From Cupriavidus gilardii (GTDB taxonomy: Bacteria > Pseudomonadota > Gammaproteobacteria > Burkholderiales > Burkholderiaceae), in NCBI RefSeq assembly GCF_013314895.1, contig NZ_JABTYE010000016.1, positions 1 through 64,000 of the forward strand: DNA of 64,000 nucleotides. The letters run 5' to 3'. Each line of letters begins with the position of its first letter. The stretch's first letter is position 1. Below, one piece after another: positions 21,061 to 30,364 of the stretch. Position numbers and translations under genes: made by a program. The notes under the pieces are model-generated. The model was not told where the DNA came from. It worked only from the letters and a program-made list of their open reading frames with translations, and did no database searches.

Positions 21061-21156
21061 GCCACGGGGCGGAAGTGCGAGACGGAACCGCGGTCTCGAT
21101 GTGCCGTTCGAGCGTGCCTTTCGCTGGTGTCTTTCGCTTTGCTCTATAATCTGCCG

Positions 21157-21232
21157 GTCGCGCCGATTTGATGACTGGCTTGCGGGCGCGCGGCGGGGGA
21201 AATCCTCGCCACTATAAATGCGGCTAAAGAGG
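21157..21232 (+). promoter_or_regulatory. SAM-II-like riboswitch upstream of metX
   Basis: A TATAAT box (21145-21150) ends six bases before the aptamer. The aptamer reads TCGCGCCGATTTGATGAC, then CTTGCGGGCGCG closing P1, an extra hairpin (GGCGGGGG-aaa-TCCTCGCC), then TATAAATGCGGCTAAAGAGG. The ATTT/AAAT pairing and the 3' GCTAAAG match SAM-II aptamers known upstream of metX in proteobacteria. A terminator hairpin stands between it and metX. Confidence 0.82.
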
Positions 21233-21324
21233 TTGGTCGGCGCCCCTCTCCGATAGAACCGATAAAACGGATTCCCGGGATGACGCCACCGCGCGGCGGA
21301 CAGCGAAGCATCCGGCGCGACAAC

Positions 21325-21376
21325 AACCCGACTTGGCTGCGTGATTCCAGACGCAAGACCGGTCGGGTTTTTTTTT
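21325..21376 (+). terminator. Terminator hairpin between the SAM-II aptamer and metX
   Basis: Outer arms AACCCGAC (21325-21332) and GTCGGGTT (21362-21369) enclose a smaller TGCGT/ACGCA stem and are followed by a nine-T run. It lies 28 bases before the metX ATG, so it looks like the expression platform of the riboswitch. Confidence 0.8.
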
Positions 21377-21403
21377 ATGCCCGCTTCGCGCGGGCCCGCC
21401 TAC

Positions 21404-22621
21404 ATGACTGACGTTGCCCTGCCGTCCGCAAACGCGGAACCGGCCGCTTCCCCCGCCGACGCTGCCGCCGCGCTGCATCTGCCCCTGCCGCCCGACTCCG
21501 TCGGCATCGTGACGCCGCAGCGCATGCATTTCGCCGAGCCGCTGCCGCTGCGCAACGGCTCTTCGCTGGCCGACTACGACCTGATGGTCGAGACCTACGG
21601 CACACTGAACGCCGCGCGCACCAACGCCGTGCTGGTATGCCACGCGCTGAACGCTTCGCACCACGTGGCGGGCGTCTACGCGCACGATCCGCGCGACGTG
21701 GGCTGGTGGGACAACATGGTCGGCCCCGGCAAGCCGCTCGACACCAATCGCTTCTTCGTGATCGGCGTCAACAATCTGGGCTCGTGCTTCGGCTCGACCG
21801 GTCCGATGAGCCTCAACCCGGCCACCGGTCAGCCCTTCGGCGCGACCTTCCCGGTGGTCACGGTCGAAGACTGGGTCAATGCGCAGGCGCGCGTGGCCGA
21901 CGCCTTCGGCATCGAGCAGTTCGCCGCGGTGATGGGCGGCAGCCTCGGCGGCATGCAGGCGCTGGCCTGGAGCCTGATGTATCCGGAGCGGCTGCGCCAT
22001 TGCATCGTGGTGGCCTCGACGCCGAAGCTGTCGGCGCAGAACATCGCCTTCAACGAGGTCGCGCGCAGCGCGATCCTGTCCGACCCCGACTTCCACGGCG
22101 GCAACTACTACGCGCATGGCGTCAAGCCCAAGCGCGGCCTGCGCGTGGCCCGGATGATCGGCCACATCACGTACCTGTCCGACGAGGACATGGCGGCCAA
22201 ATTCGGCCGCGAGCTGAAGGCCGAGGACATCCGCTTCTCGTTCGATGTCGAGTTCCAGGTCGAGAGCTATCTGCGCTACCAGGGCGACAAGTTCGCGGAG
22301 TATTTCGACGCCAATACCTATCTGCTGATCACGCGCGCGCTCGATTACTTCGACCCGGCGCTGACCTTCGGCGGCGACCTGACGCGCGCGGTCGCGCATA
22401 CCAAGGCCAGCTTTCTGGTCGCGAGCTTCACTACCGACTGGCGCTTTGCGCCGAGCCGCAGCCGCGAGCTGGTCAAGGCGCTGCTCGACAACAAGCGGCC
22501 GGTCAGCTACGCCGAGATCGATGCCCCGCACGGCCACGACGCCTTCCTGCTCGACGATCCGCGTTATCACAATCTGATGCGCGCCTACTACGAACGCATT
22601 GCCACGGAGATCGGCGCATGA
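21404..22621 (+). CDS. metX: Homoserine O-acyltransferase
   Basis: 405 residues from the ATG at 21404. The alpha/beta hydrolase core shows [14 protein letters not shown], the nucleophile elbow [12 protein letters not shown], and the acid and His near [26 protein letters not shown] and [12 protein letters not shown] are family signatures. MetX acylates homoserine in methionine synthesis; acetyl or succinyl use cannot be settled by eye. It overlaps metW by four bases (ATGA). Control is by the upstream SAM-II-like riboswitch and terminator. Confidence 0.95.
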   Translation: MTDVALPSANAEPAASPADAAAALHLPLPPDSVGIVTPQRMHFAEPLPLRNGSSLADYDLMVETYGTLNAARTNAVLVCHALNASHHVAGVYAHDPRDVGWWDNMVGPGKPLDTNRFFVIGVNNLGSCFGSTGPMSLNPATGQPFGATFPVVTVEDWVNAQARVADAFGIEQFAAVMGGSLGGMQALAWSLMYPERLRHCIVVASTPKLSAQNIAFNEVARSAILSDPDFHGGNYYAHGVKPKRGLRVARMIGHITYLSDEDMAAKFGRELKAEDIRFSFDVEFQVESYLRYQGDKFAEYFDANTYLLITRALDYFDPALTFGGDLTRAVAHTKASFLVASFTTDWRFAPSRSRELVKALLDNKRPVSYAEIDAPHGHDAFLLDDPRYHNLMRAYYERIATEIGA

Positions 22622-23241
22622 ATGCCAAGTCCATCACCGAAGCGGCCAACGGCGTACTGGCACGGCGGCCGGATTTCCGCGCGATCGCACGCTGGATCGA
22701 ACCCAATGCGACCGTGCTCGATCTGGGCTGCGGCGACGGCAGCCTGCTGCGCGTGCTGCAGGACGAGCTCGACGTGCAGGCGTACGGCATCGAGATCCGC
22801 GACGAGGGCGTGCTGGCGTGCGCGCAGAAGGGCGTGCATGTCATCCAGCAGAACCTGGAGGGCGGCCTCGCGCTGTTCGAGGACAAGAGCTTCGATACCG
22901 TGATCCTGTCGCAGACGCTGCAGACCATCCACAACACCGCGCAGGTGCTGCGCGACACGCTGCGGGTCGGGCGGGAGTGCATCGTGTCGTTCCCGAACTT
23001 TGGCTACTGGCCGCACCGGCTGTCGGTGTTCCGCGGCCGCATGCCGGTGTCCGAGTCGCTGCCTTACCAGTGGTACGACACGCCGAACGTGCGCGTGCTG
23101 ACGATCAGCGACTTCGAGGCGCTGGCGCCCAAAGTGGGCTTGCGCATCCTCGATCGCGTGGTGATGCACGAGGGCATCACGGTGAACTGGGGCGTCAACT
23201 GGCGCGGCAGTCTGGCGGTCTATCGGGTCTGCTCGGCCTGA
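22618..23241 (+). CDS. metW: MetW, methionine biosynthesis protein
   Basis: 207 residues with a class I methyltransferase-like fold: [18 protein letters not shown] as the SAM-type loop, [13 protein letters not shown] and [16 protein letters not shown]. MetW always accompanies MetX in these bacteria and is needed for its acyltransferase activity. It is translated by ATGA coupling with metX and shares its riboswitch. Confidence 0.94.
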   Translation: MNAKSITEAANGVLARRPDFRAIARWIEPNATVLDLGCGDGSLLRVLQDELDVQAYGIEIRDEGVLACAQKGVHVIQQNLEGGLALFEDKSFDTVILSQTLQTIHNTAQVLRDTLRVGRECIVSFPNFGYWPHRLSVFRGRMPVSESLPYQWYDTPNVRVLTISDFEALAPKVGLRILDRVVMHEGITVNWGVNWRGSLAVYRVCSA

Positions 23242-23342
23242 TCCGTTCGGGCTGATCCATTCGGCTTGGTCCGTTCGGGCTGAGGATGGCTTCGGAAAGG
23301 ACGGCCGGCACTTGACGAGCGGCCACCCGGGCGACTACCGTA

Positions 23343-23365
23343 CGGAAATTCCGAACGATCGTTCG
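23343..23365 (+). promoter_or_regulatory. Two overlapping palindromes upstream of the thioesterase gene
   Basis: CGGAA-A-TTCCG (23343-23353) overlaps by two bases a perfect 14-bp palindrome CGAACGATCGTTCG (23352-23365). The second ends 18 bases before the ATG. Such sites are typical of TetR-type operators. The regulator is not identified. Confidence 0.5.
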
Positions 23366-23383
23366 CTTTTTCGGCGAGGCCAC

Positions 23384-24211
23384 ATGTCCGCGACATCCGA
23401 GCTGCATCCCTTCGACGACGCGATTGCGTTGACGCCCGCCGGCGAGCACCGCTATGCCGGCCGCACCACCGAGTCGTACTGGAACATGATCGGGCCGTAC
23501 GGCGGCATCACCGCGGCGACGCTGCTGCAGGCGGCGCTGCAGCATCCGCAGCGGCTCGGCGACCCGATCGCGCTGACCGTCAATTTTGCGGGACCGATCG
23601 CCGAGGGCCCGTTCACGATCGAGGCGCGGCCCACGCGTACCAACCGCTCGACGCAGCACTGGTCGCTGGAACTGGTACAGAACGGCGAGGTGGCGACCAC
23701 TGCCAGCGCGGTGTTCGCGGTGCGGCGCGATACGTGGGGCTGCGGGGAGGCCGTCTTTCCCGACGTGCCGCCGGCCGACGCAATCGCGCCGCTGCCGACC
23801 GGCTTTGCGCCGGTGCGCTGGCTCAAGTCCTACGACATGCGCCCCGTGCGCGGCGCCAAGCCCGCCACCGCCGAGCCGGGCACCGAGCATCCGGACAGCC
23901 TGACGCAGTTCTGGCTGCGCGACCATCCGGCGCGCACGCCTGACTTTGCGTCGATCGCGGCCTGGTGCGACAGCTTCTATCCGCGCATCTTCCTCAAGCG
24001 CGCCGGCTTCGTGCCGGCCGGCACGGTGTCGCTGACGACCTATTTCCACGCGGATGCTGCCACGCTGGCGGCGCTGGGCGAGCGCCACGCGCTGGGCAGC
24101 GCACGGGCCCAGGTGTTCCGGCAGGGTTTCTTCGACCAGAGCGCGCAGCTGTGGAGCCCGGACGGCGAACTGCTCGCGAGCTCGCATCAGATCGTCTACT
24201 ACAAGCAGTAG
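23384..24211 (+). CDS. Acyl-CoA thioesterase family protein (double hotdog, TesB-like)
   Basis: 275 residues from the ATG at 23384, with GAGG upstream. The N-terminal half has YWNMIGPYGGITAATLLQAALQHP and LTVNFAGPIAEGPFTIEARPTRTNRSTQHW. The C-terminal half repeats the fold with GTVSLTTYFHADA and QGFFDQSAQLWSPDGELLASSHQIVYYK. This two-hotdog layout is that of TesB/acyl-CoA thioesterase II relatives that hydrolyse acyl-CoA esters. Substrate unknown. A pair of perfect palindromes just upstream suggests repressor control. Confidence 0.82.
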   Translation: MSATSELHPFDDAIALTPAGEHRYAGRTTESYWNMIGPYGGITAATLLQAALQHPQRLGDPIALTVNFAGPIAEGPFTIEARPTRTNRSTQHWSLELVQNGEVATTASAVFAVRRDTWGCGEAVFPDVPPADAIAPLPTGFAPVRWLKSYDMRPVRGAKPATAEPGTEHPDSLTQFWLRDHPARTPDFASIAAWCDSFYPRIFLKRAGFVPAGTVSLTTYFHADAATLAALGERHALGSARAQVFRQGFFDQSAQLWSPDGELLASSHQIVYYKQ

Positions 24212-24221
24212 CCGCCCCGCT

Positions 24222-24344
24222 GCCCTCTCCCCGGCCCTCTCCCGCAAGCGGGAGAGGGAGCAAACCGGCAGTGCTGGCAGTGGTAAAGAGGTTGGCCATC
24301 GGCTCCCCTCTCCCGCTTGCGGGAGAGGGGTTGGGGGAGAGGGC
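24222..24344. repeat. Inverted pair of REP-like palindromes
   Basis: Unit one (24222-24261) contains CCCTCTCCCGC-AA-GCGGGAGAGGG preceded by ccctctccccgg. Unit two (24304-24344) is the same element inverted (CCCCTCTCCCGC-TT-GCGGGAGAGGGG then ttgggggagaggg). About 42 bases separate them. The same element recurs at 24393, 35567, 60734 and 63493. Confidence 0.85.
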
Positions 24345-24371
24345 TGCGGCGCCCGCTAACCCACTACCGCA

Positions 24372-25703
24372 TCAGCCCTTCCGAACACCGTTGCGCTCTC
24401 CCCGGCCCTCTTCCGCCAGCGGGAGAGGGGGAACACTGCCGGCCTGCACGGGCGTCGTGCGCGTCTGGTTCTCGTAGCGCTCGACGGTGCCGCGCATCGC
24501 GCGCAGCAGGAACAGCCCCGGCAGCGCGACCAGAACCGTGCCGAGATAGAACGGCGCCCACCCGTACGATTCGACCAGATACCCAGAGGTCGGCCCGACA
24601 TAGACGCGCCCGACCGAGGCCAGCGCCGACAGCAGCGCGTACTGCGTCGCCGAGAAAGAGCGGTTGCACAGCGCCATCAGCAGCGCGACGAAGGCGGCGG
24701 TGCCCATGCCCCCGCACAGGTTCTCGACCGCGATGGTCGCGCCCATCGACCACAGATGGGCCGGGGTCACGGCCAGCAGCCAGTAGCCGAAGTTCGAGAC
24801 GGCCTGCAGCACGCCGAACAGCATCAGCGAGCGGTACAGGCCCAGCCTGACCATCAGCGTGCCGCCGAACAGCGCGCCGATGATGGTCGCGGCCAGGCCG
24901 AGCGTCTTGTTGACGAGCCCGACCTCGCCGGCGGAGAAGCCGACGCCGCGGATCAGGAAGGTGGTCGACAGGCTGCCGGCGAAGGCATCGCCGAGCTTGT
25001 ACAGCACGATCAGGCCCAGCAGCCACCAGGCGCCGGTGCGCCCGAAAAAATCACGGAGAGGGCCGACCACCGCCTCTTCCAGCGAACGCGGCGCGCGCGG
25101 CGGCGATTCGGCGCGCGGCGCCCACGGCAGCGTCAGCAGGCCGACGGCCATCAGCGCCGCCATCAACAGATACATCTGCTGCCAGCCCAGCACGCGGTCC
25201 GCCAGCCACAGCGCCAGGCCTCCCGACACCAGCATCGCCAGCCGGTAGCCAAGCACCTTGACCGCCGCGCCGGCGCCGCGCTCGGCGGGCCGCAGCACGT
25301 CGGTGCTGTAGGCGTCGAACACGATGTCCTGCGAGGCCGACAGGAAGGCCACCAGCGTGGCCAGCCCCGCCAGCAGCCACAGCGCCTCGCGCGGCGGGCA
25401 GAACGCCATGCCGGCGATGCCGAGCACCAGGCCGATCTGCGTCAGCAGCAGCCAGCCGCGCCGCCGGTCCAGCAGCGGCGGCGTGTAGCGGTCCATCAGC
25501 GGTGCCCACAGGAACTTGAAGATGTACGCCTGGCCGACCAGCGAGAAGAAGCCGATGGTCTTGATGTCCAGCCCTTCGACCGTCATCCATGCCTGCAGCG
25601 TGCCCGAGGTCAGCGCCAGCGGCAGCCCCGAGGCGAAGCCAAGCGTCAGCATGGCGCCGATGCGGCGGTTGCGGAAGATATCGAGATAGTCTTGGAAGGT
25701 CAT
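24372..25703 (-). CDS. ampG: AmpG-like muropeptide permease (MFS)
   Basis: 443 residues with about twelve hydrophobic helices. The start MTFQDYLDIFRNRRIGAMLTLGFASGLPLALTSGTLQAWM matches AmpG, as do FKFLWAPLMDRY, SASQDIVFDAYSTDVL and KLGDAFAGSLSTTFL. AmpG imports anhydro-muropeptides for peptidoglycan recycling. The final residues (about SVPPLPLAEEGRGERN) are translated from a REP-like repeat, so the native C-terminus was probably replaced or extended by repeat insertion. The gene is divergent from the M48 protease. Confidence 0.9.
   Translation of the reverse strand: MTFQDYLDIFRNRRIGAMLTLGFASGLPLALTSGTLQAWMTVEGLDIKTIGFFSLVGQAYIFKFLWAPLMDRYTPPLLDRRRGWLLLTQIGLVLGIAGMAFCPPREALWLLAGLATLVAFLSASQDIVFDAYSTDVLRPAERGAGAAVKVLGYRLAMLVSGGLALWLADRVLGWQQMYLLMAALMAVGLLTLPWAPRAESPPRAPRSLEEAVVGPLRDFFGRTGAWWLLGLIVLYKLGDAFAGSLSTTFLIRGVGFSAGEVGLVNKTLGLAATIIGALFGGTLMVRLGLYRSLMLFGVLQAVSNFGYWLLAVTPAHLWSMGATIAVENLCGGMGTAAFVALLMALCNRSFSATQYALLSALASVGRVYVGPTSGYLVESYGWAPFYLGTVLVALPGLFLLRAMRGTVERYENQTRTTPVQAGSVPPLPLAEEGRGERNGVRKG
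24393..24432. repeat. REP-like element inside the 3' end of the AmpG-like gene
   Basis: gctctccccggccctcttccgccagcgggagaggggg is a diverged copy of the REP unit. It lies within the last codons of the minus-strand permease gene and encodes part of its C-terminus. Confidence 0.75.
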
Positions 25704-25809
25704 GAAGGCGGGAGCAGGGGCCGGGCCGGAACAGGTGCCGGAGTCGCCATAGGGCGCCGTGTATTATTGCATCAGCCTTCGTGATGTCTGTCGCATTCTC
25801 GTTGAAACG

Positions 25810-26814
25810 ATGTCCCTCCCTTTGCGTCTGGCCATGTCCGCTCCCTCCGTTGCCGTTACCTCATCGTGTTCGCTTGCTGTCGCCGCGCCGCTGCGCCGGC
25901 TGACGCTGGCAGTGCTCGGCGCCGTTGCGCTGCTGGGCTCGCCGGCCATACAGGCACAGTCGGATGGCATCAATGTGCAGCGCGGCGGCGGCATGGTGCG
26001 CGAACTGGTGCCGGCCGATGCGATCGAGCAGCAGGCCTCGCAGGAATACGAGCAGATCAAGCAGGAGGCGCGCGCCAAGGGCGCGCTGGCCCCGTCCAGC
26101 GATCCGCGCCTGGCGCGCCTGCGCACCATCACCGAACGCATCCTGCCGCAGACCGGCCGCTGGAACGACCGCGCCCGCAACTGGAAGTGGGAGATCAATC
26201 TGATCAAGGCCAAGCAGGTCAACGCGTTCTGCATGCCCGGCGGCAAGATCGCGGTCTACACGGGCTTCCTCGATCAGATCAAGCCGACCGACGACGAGCT
26301 GGCGATGGTGATCGGCCACGAGATCGCGCACGCGCTGCAGGAGCATGCGCGCGAGCGCGCCGCCAAGGCGGAGATCACCAACCTCGGCGCCAACGTGATT
26401 TCACAGCTGTTCGGCTTCGGCAATCTCGGCAATCTGGCGCTGGGCACCGGCGCGCATCTGCTGACGCTGAAGTTCTCGCGCTCGGACGAGACCGAGGCCG
26501 ATCTGGTCGGCATGGATATCGCGGCCCGCGCGGGCTACGATCCGCGCGCCGCGGTGACGCTGTGGCAGAAGATGGGCAAGGTGTCGCAATCGTCGGCCGC
26601 CGGTGCCAGCATGGATTTCCTGTCCACGCACCCGTCGGGCCAGTCGCGCATCGCCGAACTGCAGCGGCATCTGCCTGAGGTGCTGCCGCTGTATGCGCGC
26701 GCGATCGGGACCACGGTCGAGCGGCTGCCGGCGTACCGGACCAATATGGGGGGCCTCGCCAACGCGCCGGTCGACCGCGGCGACGAGGACAAGCAGCAGC
26801 CGCTGAAGCGGTAG
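25810..26814 (+). CDS. M48-family metalloprotease, periplasmic
   Basis: About 335 residues from the ATG at 25810; a second ATG at 25834 is also possible, and neither has a strong ribosome site. An N-terminal hydrophobic segment (LTLAVLGAVALLGSPAIQAQ) is a signal peptide. The zinc site is GHEIAHALQEHARE (HExxH), with the third ligand in DETEADLVGMDIAARAGYDP. NAFCMPGGKIAVYTGFLD and MDFLSTHPSGQSRIAEL are family signatures. Such proteases resemble YcaL/LoiP-type envelope quality-control enzymes. Confidence 0.9.
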   Translation: MSLPLRLAMSAPSVAVTSSCSLAVAAPLRRLTLAVLGAVALLGSPAIQAQSDGINVQRGGGMVRELVPADAIEQQASQEYEQIKQEARAKGALAPSSDPRLARLRTITERILPQTGRWNDRARNWKWEINLIKAKQVNAFCMPGGKIAVYTGFLDQIKPTDDELAMVIGHEIAHALQEHARERAAKAEITNLGANVISQLFGFGNLGNLALGTGAHLLTLKFSRSDETEADLVGMDIAARAGYDPRAAVTLWQKMGKVSQSSAAGASMDFLSTHPSGQSRIAELQRHLPEVLPLYARAIGTTVERLPAYRTNMGGLANAPVDRGDEDKQQPLKR

Positions 26815-26818
26815 CGGC

Positions 26819-26891
26819 TGTCGTTGCCGCGCAGGCGGGAATCGCGCGTGCTGCGAAGTCCCTGGGTCCCGCACTCGTGGGGACGACAAAG
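26819..26891. repeat. Decayed copy of the second palindromic repeat family
   Basis: gtcgttgccgcgcaggcgggaatcgcg ... ccctgggtcccgcactcgtggggacgac resembles the better preserved unit at 45802-45895 in layout and sequence. It lies between the protease gene and the argC terminator. Confidence 0.5.
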
Positions 26892-26898
26892 CGGTGCA

Positions 26899-26928
26899 CA
26901 AAAGAAAACGGCCCCTGATCGGGGCCGT
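26899..26928 (-). terminator. Rho-independent terminator of argC
   Basis: On the minus strand, an 8-bp stem (ACGGCCCC / GGGGCCGT) is followed by TTTTCTTTT. It lies about 20 bases after the argC stop. Confidence 0.88.
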
Positions 26929-26949
26929 TGCGCGTTCTGCAGGAAGGCG

Positions 26950-27897
26950 TCAGGCCGTCAGCCCGGTGGCCTCGTCCGCGCCGATATGCACGTTCATGCA
27001 TTGCACCGCGGCGCCGGCGGCGCCCTTGCCGAGGTTGTCCAGCCGCGCGATCAGCACGATGCGCTCGGCCGAGCCGAACACGAACAGGTCGACGCGGTTG
27101 GTGTCGTTGTTGGCCTGCACGTCGAAGAAGCCGTTGTCCAGATGCTCGTCGCTGGCGGCCGGCATCACGCGCACGAACTGCTCGCCCTCGTAGTGCTTGC
27201 GGTAGATCTCGGCGACTTGCTCCGGCGTGACCTTGCGCGCCAGGCGATCCGGGAACACCGGCACCGTCACGGCCAGGCCCTTGTAGAACTTGCCGACGAT
27301 CGGGCTGAAGATCGGCGCCTGTGCGAGGCCGGTCTGCACGCGCATCTCGGGCAGATGCTTGTGCTCGAGCCCCAGCGCGTAGGCGCGCGGGCTGTCGAGC
27401 TTCGGATTGCCGCCCGCCTCGAAGTCCGCAATCATCTTCTTGCCGCCGCCGCTGTAACCGGTCAGCGAGAACGCGGTGACCGGGTAGTCGGGCTGCATCA
27501 CGCCGGCATCGACCAGCGGACGCACGGCCAGCACGAAGGCGCTGGCGTGGCAGCCCGGCACGGCGATGCGTTTGCTGGCGCGGATCTTCTCGCGCTGGCC
27601 GCGCACCAGCTCGGGCAGGCCGTAGGCCCAGTTGTCGGCGGTGCGGAACGCCGTACTGGCGTCGATCACGCAGGTATTCGGGTTGGTTACCAGCGACACC
27701 GCTTCGCGCGAGGCCACGTCCGGCAGGCACAGGAAGGCCACGTCGGCGGCGTTCAGGAAGCGTGCTCGCTCGGCCGGATCCTTGCGCTTGTCTTCCGCGA
27801 TGCGCAGCAGTTCGACATCGGAACGGCCGGACAGATAATCGAGCAGCCGAAGGCCGGTGGTGCCTTCCTGGCCGTCGACGAACACTTTGAATGCCAT
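26950..27897 (-). CDS. argC: N-acetyl-gamma-glutamyl-phosphate reductase (short, type 2)
   Basis: 315 residues from the ATG at 27897 ([18 protein letters not shown]). The catalytic Cys lies in [39 protein letters not shown] and the C-terminal [13 protein letters not shown] are visible. The short form (about 310 residues) is the type 2 class. ArgC reduces acetylglutamyl phosphate made by ArgB. It stands alone, apart from argB at 18447. An in-frame longer start is possible but has no better ribosome site. Confidence 0.94.
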   Translation of the reverse strand: MAFKVFVDGQEGTTGLRLLDYLSGRSDVELLRIAEDKRKDPAERARFLNAADVAFLCLPDVASREAVSLVTNPNTCVIDASTAFRTADNWAYGLPELVRGQREKIRASKRIAVPGCHASAFVLAVRPLVDAGVMQPDYPVTAFSLTGYSGGGKKMIADFEAGGNPKLDSPRAYALGLEHKHLPEMRVQTGLAQAPIFSPIVGKFYKGLAVTVPVFPDRLARKVTPEQVAEIYRKHYEGEQFVRVMPAASDEHLDNGFFDVQANNDTNRVDLFVFGSAERIVLIARLDNLGKGAAGAAVQCMNVHIGADEATGLTA

Positions 27898-27990
27898 GGT
27901 GGACTCGCTTGGTAATACGGTGAGTGGTGCATTGTAGCGAGGAAGCTCAGGCACCGCAGCGGCAATGCGCCCCGGCGCCGGGCGTCCCCG

Positions 27991-28767
27991 TTACAGCGGG
28001 AAGTCGTAGTCGATCGACAGCGGCGCGTGGTCGCTGAACTTCTCGTCCTTGTAAATCGAGCAGGCCTGGGCAGTGTCCGCGATCCTGGGCGTGGCCAGGT
28101 GGTAGTCGATGCGCCAGCCGACGTTCTTCGCGTAGGCCTGGCCGCGGTTGCTCCACCAGGTGTATTGCTCGGGCCGCGGGTCCAGCTTGCGGAACACGTC
28201 GACATAGCCGTGCACGTCGAACAGTTCGCCGATCCAGGCGCGCTCCTCGGGCAGGAAACCGGAGTTCTTCAGGTTGCCCTTCCAGTTCTTGATGTCGATT
28301 TCCTTGTGCGCGATGTTGACGTCGCCGCACAGCACGATCTCGCGCCCGCTGGCCTTGAGTTGCAGCAGATGGGGCAGGAAGGCCTCCATGAAGCGGTACT
28401 TGGCCATCTGCCGCTCCTCGGAGCTGGAGCCCGACGGCACGTAGACCGAGATCACGGCCAGGTGCGGGTACTGCACTTCGACATAACGCCCCTCGCTGTC
28501 GAACTCGGCATTGCCGAAGCCGGTGATCACGCGCTCCGGTTTGTGGCGCGTGTACAGCCCGACGCCGCTGTAGCCCTTCTTCTCGGCGTAATGGAAGTAG
28601 CCGTGATAGCCATGCGGGGCCAGAAAGGCCTCCGTCATGTCCGCGGCCTGGGCCTTGAGCTCCTGCACGCAGACCATGTCGGCGTCCTGCTTGCCCATCC
28701 AGTCGAAGAAGCCTTTCTTGGCCGCTGAGCGGATGCCGTTGAGGTTGGCACTGATAATCCGTAACAT
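27991..28767 (-). CDS. xthA: Exodeoxyribonuclease III (AP endonuclease family)
   Basis: 258 residues. [33 protein letters not shown] (metal-binding Glu), [39 protein letters not shown] and the C-terminal [12 protein letters not shown] are all present. ExoIII-family enzymes repair abasic sites and 3' blocks. The start is only 30 bases from the divergent pyrE start, so the two promoters must overlap or lie within the neighbouring gene. Confidence 0.94.
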   Translation of the reverse strand: MLRIISANLNGIRSAAKKGFFDWMGKQDADMVCVQELKAQAADMTEAFLAPHGYHGYFHYAEKKGYSGVGLYTRHKPERVITGFGNAEFDSEGRYVEVQYPHLAVISVYVPSGSSSEERQMAKYRFMEAFLPHLLQLKASGREIVLCGDVNIAHKEIDIKNWKGNLKNSGFLPEERAWIGELFDVHGYVDVFRKLDPRPEQYTWWSNRGQAYAKNVGWRIDYHLATPRIADTAQACSIYKDEKFSDHAPLSIDYDFPL

Positions 28768-28797
28768 CTCGGGAAATTTTTGGAACAGAGAGAAAAG

Positions 28798-29481
28798 ATG
28801 ACGCAGCAGACCACGCCGGCGGCGGACGACCTCAGCCAGACCTTCATCCGCTTCGCGCTGGACGCGGGCGTGCTGTCCTTTGGCGAGTTCGTCACCAAGG
28901 CGGGACGGAAATCGCCGTATTTCTTCAACGCGGGACTGTTCAACCAGGGCGCCACGCTGGGCCAGGTGGCGCAATTCTATGCGAAAACCCTGCTGGCCTC
29001 GGGTGTCGCATTCGACATGCTGTTCGGGCCGGCCTACAAGGGCATCACGCTGGCGTCCGCCACCGCGGTGGCGCTGGCGGGCATGGGCCGCAATGTCGGC
29101 TTCGCCTACAACCGCAAGGAAGCCAAGGACCACGGCGAGGGCGGCACGCTGGTCGGCGCCAGGCTGCAGGGCAAGGTGGTGATCGTCGACGACGTGATCT
29201 CGGCCGGCACCTCGGTGCGCGAGTCGGTGCAGATGATCCGCGCCGCCGGCGCCGAGCCGGCCGCGGTGCTGATCGCGCTGGACCGGATGGAGAAAAGCGG
29301 CACCGCCGAGCAGATCGGCCAGCATTCCGCGGTGCAGGACGTGCAGCGCGAATTCGGCGTGCCGGTGATCGCGATTGCCTCGCTGGCCGACCTGCTGGCG
29401 TATCTGGACGCCGGCAAGGATCCCGCGCTGTCCGCCTCGCGCGATGCGGTGGCGGCGTATCGCCAGCGCTACGGGGTCTGA
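28798..29481 (+). CDS. pyrE: Orotate phosphoribosyltransferase
   Basis: 227 residues from the ATG at 28798, with AGAGA upstream. [16 protein letters not shown] and [19 protein letters not shown] are followed by the PRPP-binding signature [16 protein letters not shown]. PyrE attaches orotate to PRPP in UMP synthesis. It is divergent from xthA with a very short gap. Confidence 0.96.
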   Translation: MTQQTTPAADDLSQTFIRFALDAGVLSFGEFVTKAGRKSPYFFNAGLFNQGATLGQVAQFYAKTLLASGVAFDMLFGPAYKGITLASATAVALAGMGRNVGFAYNRKEAKDHGEGGTLVGARLQGKVVIVDDVISAGTSVRESVQMIRAAGAEPAAVLIALDRMEKSGTAEQIGQHSAVQDVQREFGVPVIAIASLADLLAYLDAGKDPALSASRDAVAAYRQRYGV

Positions 29482-29518
29482 TTCCCCGGGCCCCTTCGAC
29501 GGGCCCACCTCTGGCGGG

Positions 29519-30337
29519 CTACTCGACCTGCAGCTTGTCCAGCCCCGGCGCGGACGGCGGATATGCCGGCTTGAGCCGCGCGAAGGTCTCCCGCAGGATC
29601 TCCGCGACCATCAGATTGCGGTGCGTCTTCGAATCGGCGGGAATCACGTGCCAGGGCGCGTCCGGCGTCGCCGTCGCGGCGATCGCGTCCTGGTAGGCGT
29701 CCATATAGGCGTCCCAGTGCCGGCGCTCGGCCAGGTCGTTGGGGTCGAACTTCCAGTGCTTCTGCGGATCGGCAAGCCGCGCCTCCAGGCGCGCCTTCTG
29801 CTCGTCCTTCGAAATATGCAGGAAGCATTTGACCAGCGTGGTGCCGGTCTCGGCCAGCAGGCTTTCGAAGTGGCGGATCTGCCGGTAGCGGCGTTCGCAC
29901 TCGGCCGCGTCGATCCAGCCGTGCACGCGCGTGATCAGCACGTCCTCGTAGTAGCTGCGGTTGAACACCGCGATTTCGCCGGCGCGCGGTACCTGGGCAT
30001 GGACGCGCCACAGGTAGTCGCGCGCCTTCTCCTCCGAGGTCGGCGCCTTGAAGCCGACCACGCGCAGCCCCAGCGGATCGAAGCTGCGGAACACGCCGCG
30101 CACCGTGCCGTCCTTGCCGCTGGTGTCCATGCCCTGCAGGATCACCAGCAGCTTGCGCGAACCTTCGGCATAGAAGATGTCCTGCTGCTCGTCCAGATGC
30201 GTCGACAGCTCGGTCAGACGGGCGCGGTCGCTGGTCTTGTCGCCGCTCGAGAACGGCTTGGCGCCCGCATCGAAGCGGTCCAGGCGAAAGCCGTTGCCAT
30301 TGGCGATGCAGTAGGGGTCGAGCGGCGTGGCCGGCAT
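29519..30337 (-). CDS. Polyphosphate kinase 2 family protein
   Basis: 272 residues. The P-loop region LVILQGMDTSGKDGTVRGV (Walker A) is followed by FNRSYYEDVLITRVHGW (Walker B), CFLHISKDEQKARLEARL (lid) and NDLAERRHWDAYMDAYQDAI. These are PPK2 hallmarks. The enzymes transfer phosphate between polyphosphate and nucleoside mono- or diphosphates; the subclass cannot be fixed by eye. It is encoded just after dapF on the same strand with a 27-base gap. Confidence 0.92.
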   Translation of the reverse strand: MPATPLDPYCIANGNGFRLDRFDAGAKPFSSGDKTSDRARLTELSTHLDEQQDIFYAEGSRKLLVILQGMDTSGKDGTVRGVFRSFDPLGLRVVGFKAPTSEEKARDYLWRVHAQVPRAGEIAVFNRSYYEDVLITRVHGWIDAAECERRYRQIRHFESLLAETGTTLVKCFLHISKDEQKARLEARLADPQKHWKFDPNDLAERRHWDAYMDAYQDAIAATATPDAPWHVIPADSKTHRNLMVAEILRETFARLKPAYPPSAPGLDKLQVE

Positions 30338-30364
30338 GGGCGCTTCTCCTGAAAAGCGCTGGAA

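Noticed and set aside
24222..24344. Reading the REP hairpins as simple terminators
   Set aside because: No T-tracts follow and the same element recurs in unrelated gaps and inside a coding region.
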